From: Melioribacteraceae bacterium
GTDB taxonomy: Bacteria; Bacteroidota; Ignavibacteria; Ignavibacteriales; Melioribacteraceae
NCBI GenBank assembly: GCA_015494845.1
Contig: WGAL01000409.1
Coordinates: forward strand, 1 to 5,330
DNA: 5,330 bases
Reading direction: 5' to 3'
Under the pieces are notes generated by a model. That model was not told the DNA's origin. It saw nothing but the letters and a program-made list of their open reading frames with translations, and did no database searches. The translations under genes and the position numbers were made by a program. Shown here piece after piece: positions 1 to 5,155 of the stretch (the first letter of the stretch is position 1; every line of letters begins with the position of its first letter).

Positions 1-1593
1 GGTTACGCTCAGAAGAAAGATTACACCGATTACGATTTAAACAAAGCCCCGCACGTTCACAAAGCGGGAGTCGATCACAGCAAGTTTCCGGAATTGCAGA
101 AAAAATTCAATTCGTCGCACGAAGTTACCGAGGCGTGTATTTCGTGCCATAACAAACGCGACGAAGAATTTATGAAAACGCCTCACTGGTTGTGGAAAGA
201 ACCGGTGGAAGACGCGGTTCACGGGAAGTATGAATATGGTAAAGAAAATGCAATCAACAATTTCTGTATTGGTATTCGTTCGAACGAACCGCGTTGTACA
301 AGTTGCCACGCCGGTTACGGCTGGAAAGATAAGAATTTCGATTTTAACGACCCGAAAAATATCGATTGCTTGGTTTGTCACGACCAAACGGGAACTTATA
401 AAAAATATCCGGCTGGCGCTGGTTATCCTGTAACTGAAGAAAAAACATTCCCGCCAAAAGGCGGCAAAAAGAAATTCTTCCCGCCGGATTATAATAAAGT
501 TGCGCAAAGCGTCGGATTGCCAAAACGCAATAATTGCGGAACTTGCCATTACAAAGGCGGCGGCGGAAACAACGTAAAACACGGCGACTTGGAAATGGCT
601 CTGAACAAAGCAAACAAGAAAGTTGATGTTCACATGGGAATTGACGGCGGAAATATGCAATGTATTGAATGCCACAAAACCTACAATCACCAAATTCCCG
701 GAACGCTTTTGACAATCCAAACAAATAATACGAACAACAGAGTTTACTGCGAAGATTGCCACAAAGGCTCGTTCCACAAAAAAGAAATTATCGACAAACA
801 CTTGAAAAAAGTCGCTTGCCAAACTTGCCATATTCCGGTTTACGCAAAAGTTAATCCGACAAAAATGTGGTGGGATTGGTCGAAGGCCGGCTTGAACACG
901 GACGGCAAACCGATTGCGAAATACGGCGGAAAAGAACTTAACAAAGGCGGGCATCCGATTGACGGACTTACAGGCAAACCCGTTGAATCGATTGAAGTTC
1001 ACAATTATATGGCGAAAAAAGGCGAGTTTATTTGGGAAGTAAACGCAGTGCCCGATTATGTTTTCTCAAACGGAACCGCAACTCACGTTTTGATTACCGA
1101 CAAAATTGACGATACTAAAGAACCGCTTGTTCTGAATAAATTGGGCGGTTCTTACAAAGACGGGAAAATCATTCCTGTAAAGATTTTTAGAGGCAAAAAT
1201 ATTTACGATAAGAAATATAAAAATTTAATTCAGCCGAAATTATTCGGCAAAAAAGGAAGCGGAGCATTTTGGGCTGAATTTGATTGGGGAAAAGCCGCTG
1301 AAAAAGGAATGGAATACATCGGACAAAAATACAGCGGCGAATACGGTTTTATTGAAACGGCAACATACTGGCCGTTAAATCATATGGTTTCGCCGAAAGA
1401 CGACGCTTTGAAATGTCAGGATTGTCACAAGCAAGACGGACGTTTGGCTAAATTGAAAGACCCAGACTTGTACGTGCCAGGACGCGATAGAAACGCAACG
1501 CTCGATACTATCGGTTGGGCGTTAGTATTGCTAACGTTAATTGGCGTTCTCGGACACGGATTTGCAAGAATGATTTTCACAAAGAAAAATTAA
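1..1593 (+). CDS. Octaheme c-type cytochrome, tetrathionate reductase (OTR) family, 5'-truncated, membrane-anchored
   Basis: The frame is open from base 1, so the true start and signal peptide lie upstream; the first in-frame TTG (94) is internal. Of the 530 visible residues (numbered from base 1), eight CXXCH heme c motifs lie at 46, 99, 123, 179, 221, 250, 273 and 472. The wide gap before the last heme and the conserved surroundings (Phe-Cys-Ile plus NE before heme 2, HGDL after heme 4, DVHMG before heme 5) match the OTR family. Shewanella OTR reduces tetrathionate, nitrite and hydroxylamine in vitro; its physiological substrate is unsettled. Cys89, Asp163 and Lys166 match by position the active-site Cys, Asp and heme-ligating Lys of that enzyme, as I recall it. 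A hydrophobic helix at about 503-526, followed by Arg and Lys residues, should anchor the heme domain on the periplasmic side. This is atypical of the soluble Shewanella protein and fits the cytochrome b encoded just downstream. The family call is strong; the substrate is unknown. Confidence 0.93.
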   Translation, partial: GYAQKKDYTDYDLNKAPHVHKAGVDHSKFPELQKKFNSSHEVTEACISCHNKRDEEFMKTPHWLWKEPVEDAVHGKYEYGKENAINNFCIGIRSNEPRCTSCHAGYGWKDKNFDFNDPKNIDCLVCHDQTGTYKKYPAGAGYPVTEEKTFPPKGGKKKFFPPDYNKVAQSVGLPKRNNCGTCHYKGGGGNNVKHGDLEMALNKANKKVDVHMGIDGGNMQCIECHKTYNHQIPGTLLTIQTNNTNNRVYCEDCHKGSFHKKEIIDKHLKKVACQTCHIPVYAKVNPTKMWWDWSKAGLNTDGKPIAKYGGKELNKGGHPIDGLTGKPVESIEVHNYMAKKGEFIWEVNAVPDYVFSNGTATHVLITDKIDDTKEPLVLNKLGGSYKDGKIIPVKIFRGKNIYDKKYKNLIQPKLFGKKGSGAFWAEFDWGKAAEKGMEYIGQKYSGEYGFIETATYWPLNHMVSPKDDALKCQDCHKQDGRLAKLKDPDLYVPGRDRNATLDTIGWALVLLTLIGVLGHGFARMIFTKKN

Positions 1594-1599
1594 AGGGGA
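1594..1599 (+). promoter_or_regulatory. Ribosome binding site of the cytochrome b gene
   Basis: AGGGGA sits 7 bases before the ATG at 1607, immediately after the octaheme cytochrome stop codon. It supports the 1607 start and shows that this organism uses Shine-Dalgarno pairing for at least some genes. With only 13 bases between the two genes there is no room for a separate promoter, so they are very probably co-transcribed. Confidence 0.75.
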
Positions 1600-1606
1600 A
1601 ATAGTC

Positions 1607-2203
1607 ATGAAAAAAGTATATATGTATGCGCGTTTCGAAAGATTGTGGCACTGGCTTCAAGCTTTACTGATTTTAACGCTTATTTTAACCGGTTTTGAAG
1701 TTCACGGAACATGGAAAATATTTGGCTTCGAAGATGCGGTTACAATTCACAATTTTTGCGCTTGGTCGCTTTTCTATTTGTATCTTTCCGCTATACTGTG
1801 GCACTTTACCACGAAAAATTGGCGTCAGTACATTCCAACAACAGATCATTTAATCGACCAAGTGAAATATTACATGATTGGAATTTTCAAGGGCGAGCCG
1901 CATCCTGTTGAAAAAACGCCTGAAAATAAAATGAATCCGTTGCAAAGATTAACGTATTTGGGCTTGGTAACGGTTCTTATTCCTGCTCAAATAATTACAG
2001 GTTTCCTTTATATGTACTACGGCGATAAAGATGCGTTTTTAGGAACGACAGAAACCTTAGTCGCGCCGGCGATATTACACACGGCAATTGCATTCCTAAT
2101 TTTCGCGTTTGTAATCGGACACGTTTATATGACGACAACCGGACACACCGTATTTGCAAATATTAAAGCAATGATTACCGGTTGGGAAGAAGAACCAGAA
2201 TAA
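1607..2203 (+). CDS. Cytochrome b, four-helix membrane electron-transfer subunit (b561/Ni-Fe hydrogenase cyt b-like)
   Basis: This 198-residue integral membrane protein has hydrophobic segments at about 14-31, 46-67, 114-137 and 152-175. It resembles the di-heme b cytochromes that oxidise menaquinol for partner periplasmic enzymes (hydrogenase cytochrome b and thiosulfate reductase cytochrome b types). Candidate heme b ligands are His15 (in RLWHW at the start of helix 1), His48 and His66 (helix 2), and His158 and His172 (helix 4). Which of them bind heme cannot be settled by eye. The long loop between helices 2 and 3 (about 70-112) and the acidic C-terminal tail (EEEPE) are probably cytoplasmic. 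Its position 13 bases after the anchored octaheme cytochrome indicates a quinol-to-octaheme electron conduit, functionally like NrfH-NrfA but with a b-type donor. The fold and role are well supported; the exact subfamily is less certain. Confidence 0.88.
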   Translation: MKKVYMYARFERLWHWLQALLILTLILTGFEVHGTWKIFGFEDAVTIHNFCAWSLFYLYLSAILWHFTTKNWRQYIPTTDHLIDQVKYYMIGIFKGEPHPVEKTPENKMNPLQRLTYLGLVTVLIPAQIITGFLYMYYGDKDAFLGTTETLVAPAILHTAIAFLIFAFVIGHVYMTTTGHTVFANIKAMITGWEEEPE

Positions 2204-2205
2204 AA

Positions 2206-2574
2206 TTAACTCGCTTTTTTCTTTTTGTTTTGAACCGTCGCATTTACGCGGCGGTTTTTTATTTCATAATATTCAATTAATCCGCCAAGAACATTATGCG
2301 CGTCGTAACCCTGTGAAATTAAGTATATCATTGCTTCTGCTGAACGCCGTCCGGAACGGCAGATAATTGCAATTTTACTTTTCTTTTTGTCTGAAATCAC
2401 AGAATTTATTTCTTCAATTTCTTCGAGAGGCAAGTTAATGGAATTTTCTATTGTGTAATGCTCGCCATACATTTCTTCTTTTTTCCTAACATCAAGGATT
2501 TCCCATTCGGGATTTCCGAGCACGTTTTGAATAAATTCTTCAATTGTAATATGTTGTTCTTGTTTGGTAGCCAT
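2206..2574 (-). CDS. Single-domain rhodanese-like sulfurtransferase
   Basis: This 122-residue protein is one rhodanese domain. The landmarks are LDVR at 27-30, an acidic segment with N47-L48-P49 (the usual INLP region), the active-site loop CRSGRRS at 72-78 with Cys72 as the persulfide-forming residue, and VLGG at 95-98. Such proteins move sulfane sulfur from thiosulfate or polysulfide to acceptors. The loop has six residues after Cys including two Arg, as in GlpE/PspE-type sulfurtransferases rather than arsenate-reductase or Cdc25-type loops. There is no signal peptide, so it is probably cytoplasmic. A Lys-rich tail (KKKK at 117-120) follows the domain. No clear Shine-Dalgarno precedes the ATG; the upstream bases are almost all A and T. 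The gene converges on cytochrome b with 2 bases between stop codons, so any link to the octaheme cytochrome's sulfur chemistry is by position only. The donor and acceptor are unknown. Confidence 0.9.
   Translation of the reverse strand: MATKQEQHITIEEFIQNVLGNPEWEILDVRKKEEMYGEHYTIENSINLPLEEIEEINSVISDKKKSKIAIICRSGRRSAEAMIYLISQGYDAHNVLGGLIEYYEIKNRRVNATVQNKKKKAS
2233..2260 (+). terminator. Intrinsic terminator of the cytochrome operon, embedded in the antisense rhodanese gene
   Basis: The stem AACCGTCGC (2233-2241), a 6-base loop ATTTAC and the arm GCGGCGGTT (2248-2256) pair over 9 positions with one G-T wobble. The arm runs into six T residues (2255-2260). This is a textbook rho-independent terminator reading on the + strand, 30 bases past the cytochrome b stop. 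The other strand lacks a T-run after the hairpin, so it should act only on rightward transcripts. The stem is also coding sequence for the C-terminal tail of the rhodanese on the - strand. Confidence 0.8.
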
Positions 2575-2633
2575 TGTTAAATTTTAATTTAATCCAAAAT
2601 TGAGTTACGAATTTACGAGAATTTTTTTGAATT

Positions 2634-2656
2634 AAAAAGAGGGGAAGTCTTTTTTT
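2634..2656. terminator. Possible weak hairpin/terminator downstream of the toxin gene
   Basis: AAAAAGA (2634-2640) and TCTTTTT (2648-2654) are perfect inverted repeats around a G-rich 7-base loop, with extra T residues to 2656. The stem is almost all A-T pairs, so it would be weak. It could end leftward transcripts of the toxin-antitoxin pair about 40 bases past the toxin stop, or simply reflect base composition. The rest of the 119-base spacer (2575-2693) shows only AT-rich sequence and a short TTACGA direct repeat (2605-2610 and 2613-2618). The rhodanese promoter presumably lies here, but I could not identify boxes. Confidence 0.25.
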
Positions 2657-2693
2657 ACCGTTTTCTCAAAGAAGGATAATAAAAATTAATTGA

Positions 2694-3152
2694 TTATAAG
2701 AATTCGGATAAATCGCAAAGAAGTTTGATTGCTCCCAAATTCTTTACTTTTGCAAAATGTTTTTTGTCGTTAGTAATAAAAGTTGCATTATTAAGAATTG
2801 CCAAAGTATGATATAAACTATTCGAATATTCCGGATAGCCGCTTTTTTTATTTCCAATTCTTGCCATTTTGATTGCTTCCAAACGAACCTTTGTTGAAGG
2901 AATTACAACTTTAATTATACCGTTTAGAATTAGTTTATCAATGTAATTGAAGTGTGCGGCTATTATTTTTTCATCATTAACATTTCCGCATAAAACTTCT
3001 GCTATTTCGTCCAATGCCAGTCCGGGAACAATTATTTCAATTTCATTTAGGATTGCTTTTTCTAATATTTTTTTAGCAATATCTTGGAGCTTCTGTCCGA
3101 AAATGATTTCAAGAAAAACATTTGCGTCGAGTACGAATTTTTTATTTCGCAT
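2694..3152 (-). CDS. vapC: PIN-domain toxin (VapC-like ribonuclease), with one altered catalytic position
   Basis: This 152-residue protein is a PIN domain. It opens with a beta strand ending in LDAN (Asp9, first metal-binding acid), then Asp48/Glu49 in a helix (second acid), and closes with the strand-turn TFITNDKKHF (Asp129, fourth acid). PIN toxins are Mg-dependent ribonucleases that cut tRNA or rRNA when not neutralised. In the stretch that usually reads D-x-L-Y-x-x-L-A, residue 111 is Asn (codon AAT) rather than the third catalytic Asp. Glu108 nearby might compensate, or activity may be lowered. The gene starts 11 bases inside the antitoxin gene, indicating translational coupling. AGAGGG lies 12 bases before the ATG, rather far for a binding site. 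It is AT-rich by eye (14 G+C in the 60 bases 2761-2820), unlike the neighbouring lnt and cytochrome genes, which suggests acquisition as a module. The target RNA is unknown. Confidence 0.85.
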   Translation of the reverse strand: MRNKKFVLDANVFLEIIFGQKLQDIAKKILEKAILNEIEIIVPGLALDEIAEVLCGNVNDEKIIAAHFNYIDKLILNGIIKVVIPSTKVRLEAIKMARIGNKKSGYPEYSNSLYHTLAILNNATFITNDKKHFAKVKNLGAIKLLCDLSEFL

Positions 3153-3423
3153 TTTTATTTTTTGCCCTCTTTGCTTTTTTCCTTCTTATTTCTCTCAATA
3201 ATGTTACGGGCTCTTTTTCAATTTCATAAACAGGCAATCCGTATAATTCCAATAATAATTTTTTTTGTAATGGGGTTATTGTATTTTTATTTTCAACTGG
3301 AACAATCTTAGCAAGTGGCTTGCCTTTTCTCGAAATAATGATTGAATCGCCTTTATGATAAACTTCGTCGAGCAAAGTTCCTAATTGTCTTCTTGCAATT
3401 GTTGCATCGACTGTTTTTGTCAT
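3142..3423 (-). CDS. Phd/YefM-family antitoxin
   Basis: This 93-residue protein begins with the Phd/YefM signature: a short strand, a helix with ARRQLGTLLDEV (about 10-21), then DSIIISRKGKPLAKIVP (about 26-42). This is the N-terminal DNA-binding and dimerisation fold of these antitoxins. The remainder, about 45-93, is a Lys/Arg-rich helical tail of the kind that wraps around and blocks the toxin. The start at 3423 is chosen because GGAGA (3428-3432) lies 4 bases upstream. A further in-frame TTG at 3483 would add a hydrophobic leader across the promoter palindromes and is unlikely. The gene overlaps the downstream PIN toxin by 11 bases in the usual antitoxin-first order. Phd/YefM antitoxins, alone or with toxin, normally repress their own promoter. 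The pairing of a Phd-type antitoxin with a PIN toxin is common. Confidence 0.9.
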   Translation of the reverse strand: MTKTVDATIARRQLGTLLDEVYHKGDSIIISRKGKPLAKIVPVENKNTITPLQKKLLLELYGLPVYEIEKEPVTLLREIRRKKAKRAKNKNAK

Positions 3424-3427
3424 TTTT

Positions 3428-3432
3428 TCTCC
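3428..3432 (-). promoter_or_regulatory. Ribosome binding site of the antitoxin gene
   Basis: On the - strand GGAGA stands just ahead of a run of A residues and the ATG at 3423. It decides the start against the upstream TTG at 3483 and supports a 93-residue antitoxin. Confidence 0.75.
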
Positions 3433-3438
3433 AACTAC

Positions 3439-3463
3439 TATAATTATATCAACTATAATAGTT
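3439..3463 (-). promoter_or_regulatory. Palindromic operator/promoter region of the toxin-antitoxin operon
   Basis: Two perfect palindromes lie next to each other just upstream of the antitoxin binding site: TATAATTATA (3439-3448) and AACTATAATAGTT (3451-3463, six-base arms around a central A). Read on the - strand they contain TATAAT, a good -10 box, within about 16-26 bases of the antitoxin start; a convincing -35 box at the standard distance is not visible. Adjacent palindromes over the promoter are what an autoregulating Phd/YefM antitoxin would bind. The operator assignment is inference from position and symmetry, and AT-rich sequence makes palindromes easier to find by chance. Confidence 0.5.
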
Positions 3464-3520
3464 AAACAAATTATGAAAATCAATGCTAATTTTACTTAAA
3501 TATAGTTCAATGGAAATGTA

Positions 3521-5134
3521 TTAAGAAGTCAAAATTTGTTTGCGGTTAGTGGATTTTTTGATGAGTGCAATAACCAAAAATATGAAACTAACCAAAAGCG
3601 AAACTATCGGAATTAAATACGAATGCTCTGTGTAAAACGTTTTGCCGTTTAGAAGCGAGATGTCGCCTACTAAAACGGTTTTCGTAAAAAGTTTTGTTTG
3701 TTTTGTTATTTCCCCTTGCGGATTGATTATGCAACTTATTCCTCCGTTTGCCGCACGTACGACAAATCTGCGGTTCTCAACCGCACGTAAAATTGATATT
3801 GCGGCGTGTTGGTAAGGCCCGCTCGATTTTCCGTACCAACTGTCGTTTGTAACTATAAACAATGCTCGCGCGCCTTTTCTAATGAAATCAGCAATGTATT
3901 CAGGATAAATCGATTCAATGCAAATTGCCGCGCCAATTTTTACCGAATCTTTGTCTATTTGGATTGTTAGCGTTTTTGCTCCTTCCCCTGTGTTCCAACT
4001 TGAAATTCCAACTTCCCATTTGAATAATTTTTCGAGTGCGGGAAAGCGTTCCACATAAGGAATTTTTTCGCCGAAAGGGACAAGCAATGTTTTGTGGTAT
4101 TCTTGAATTTTGCGCGTGTGCGGTAAAAATAAATAGACTGCGTTGTAAGTTGTGTATCTGCGCGAGCTGTTCCGGAAAGACTTCGCGTCATCCGGTGCAT
4201 TTTCAGCCGTGTAAATATTGTAATCCGGCATTCCGGTAAGTAAAGGCGTTTCTGTTGAATCAACAAAATCGTAAATGCGTTGTAATTCTCTGTAATATCT
4301 TGGCGAAGTAAGATAAACAGGCAAAGCTGTTTCCGGGAAAACTAAAAGTTGCGCGCCTTCTTTCAACGCTTTGCGCGAAAGCGAAAAATACAAATCGATT
4401 TGCTTGTCGAGCGAACCGGCGTCCCATTTTTTCCACGGGTTCAAGTTCGGTTGAATTATTCCGACTGTGATTTTCTTGCCGTCGTAATTTCCGGAAAACG
4501 AAATTAGTCCGTAAATCAATGGCGAAATGAATATTACTAACGCAAATGTTAAGTATTTAGGATTAAACAGAACTTTTTTCTTCGAAAGATTTTTAATTGA
4601 TAAATAAAGAAAAATGTTTACAAAAAGAATCAAAAGCGAAATTCCGTAAACGCCGATTAAATCGGCAATTTGAATAAACGGCGTGAAATAGGCTTGCGAA
4701 TTGCCGAGCGTAAGCCAAGGAAAACGAAATTCGGTAACGCTGTAAAGAAATTCGTAAGTAACCCAAAAAAAAGGGAAGAGTAATAAAGCGGTTTTTGCGT
4801 TAATGTATTTTTTTACGATTGCGTAAATCGAAGAAGGAATAAGAAACAAAAGCGGATTAAAAAACAAAAGCACCGCGCCGGAAATCATTAAAAATTGGTC
4901 GGCTTCTTTCGTCCAACTTCCAACCCAGTAAAGCGTAATCAAATTAAAAACAAAAGCGAAGACGTAAGTAAACCGGTTAATCGAAGCAAGGCCGTTGCGG
5001 TTTGAAATGCCATATAAATATGGGACAAATGCAATGAACGCCAAAAAATAGAAGGGCAAAGGCGGATATGAAACGCCGAGCAAAAATCCGCCGAGAACCG
5101 CTAATTTTATATCTTTATTAATTTTTATCTTCAA
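3521..5134 (-). CDS. lnt: Apolipoprotein N-acyltransferase
   Basis: This 537-residue inner-membrane enzyme transfers an acyl chain from phospholipid to the amino group of the lipid-modified N-terminal Cys of lipoproteins, the last step of lipoprotein maturation. About seven hydrophobic segments (roughly 9-25, 28-44, 55-72, 84-105, 116-132, 155-180, 194-213) precede a periplasmic nitrilase-like domain (about 222-490), and a final helix at 503-525 closes the protein. This is the standard Lnt layout and near the normal length. The triad is visible: Glu268 in FPETALP, Lys348 in YHKTLLVPFGE and Cys405 in AICIES. Glu356 and Glu407 match other conserved acids. The start is TTG at 5134: an in-frame TAA directly precedes it and no in-frame ATG occurs near the N-terminus, while the first membrane segment is complete. 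AGTGG four bases upstream is a weak ribosome-binding site. The stop is 97 bases before the antitoxin start. A divergent partial paralog lies immediately upstream. Confidence 0.96.
   Translation of the reverse strand: MKIKINKDIKLAVLGGFLLGVSYPPLPFYFLAFIAFVPYLYGISNRNGLASINRFTYVFAFVFNLITLYWVGSWTKEADQFLMISGAVLLFFNPLLFLIPSSIYAIVKKYINAKTALLLFPFFWVTYEFLYSVTEFRFPWLTLGNSQAYFTPFIQIADLIGVYGISLLILFVNIFLYLSIKNLSKKKVLFNPKYLTFALVIFISPLIYGLISFSGNYDGKKITVGIIQPNLNPWKKWDAGSLDKQIDLYFSLSRKALKEGAQLLVFPETALPVYLTSPRYYRELQRIYDFVDSTETPLLTGMPDYNIYTAENAPDDAKSFRNSSRRYTTYNAVYLFLPHTRKIQEYHKTLLVPFGEKIPYVERFPALEKLFKWEVGISSWNTGEGAKTLTIQIDKDSVKIGAAICIESIYPEYIADFIRKGARALFIVTNDSWYGKSSGPYQHAAISILRAVENRRFVVRAANGGISCIINPQGEITKQTKLFTKTVLVGDISLLNGKTFYTEHSYLIPIVSLLVSFIFLVIALIKKSTNRKQILTS
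4999..5128 (-). repeat. Left arm of an inverted duplication of the lnt 5' end
   Basis: On the - strand this encodes Lnt residues 3-45. It aligns without gaps to the + strand at 5201-5330. By hand alignment about 16 of 130 bases differ, giving 15 different codons, 11 of them synonymous. Confidence 0.85.
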
Positions 5135-5155
5135 TTAACCACTGAATTTTTCTTT

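Noticed and set aside
94..96. TTG as the start of the octaheme cytochrome
   Set aside because: The frame is open upstream to base 1, and the upstream residues fit the family N-terminal region before heme 1, so the gene simply enters the window.
37..1002. Long - strand open frame (321 codons) opposite the octaheme cytochrome
   Set aside because: It is the antisense of a certain multiheme gene, very rich in Phe and Val with no recognisable domain, and has no ribosome-binding site or context. It reflects codon bias of the real gene.
2206..2574. Rhodanese as part of the octaheme cytochrome operon
   Set aside because: It is on the opposite strand and convergent, with a terminator between transcripts. 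A shared sulfur role is only suggestive.
2605..2618. TTACGA direct repeat in the rhodanese upstream region
   Set aside because: Two 6-base copies in AT-rich sequence are expected by chance and no regulator is suggested.
3424..3483. Antitoxin extended to TTG at 3483
   Set aside because: It would add a hydrophobic 20-residue leader covering the palindromic promoter region, while a good ribosome-binding site precedes the ATG at 3423.
3967..4266. Open frames inside lnt (3967-4266 on the - strand, 4036-4239 on the + strand)
   Set aside because: Both overlap the conserved nitrilase domain of lnt in other frames and show no domain features.
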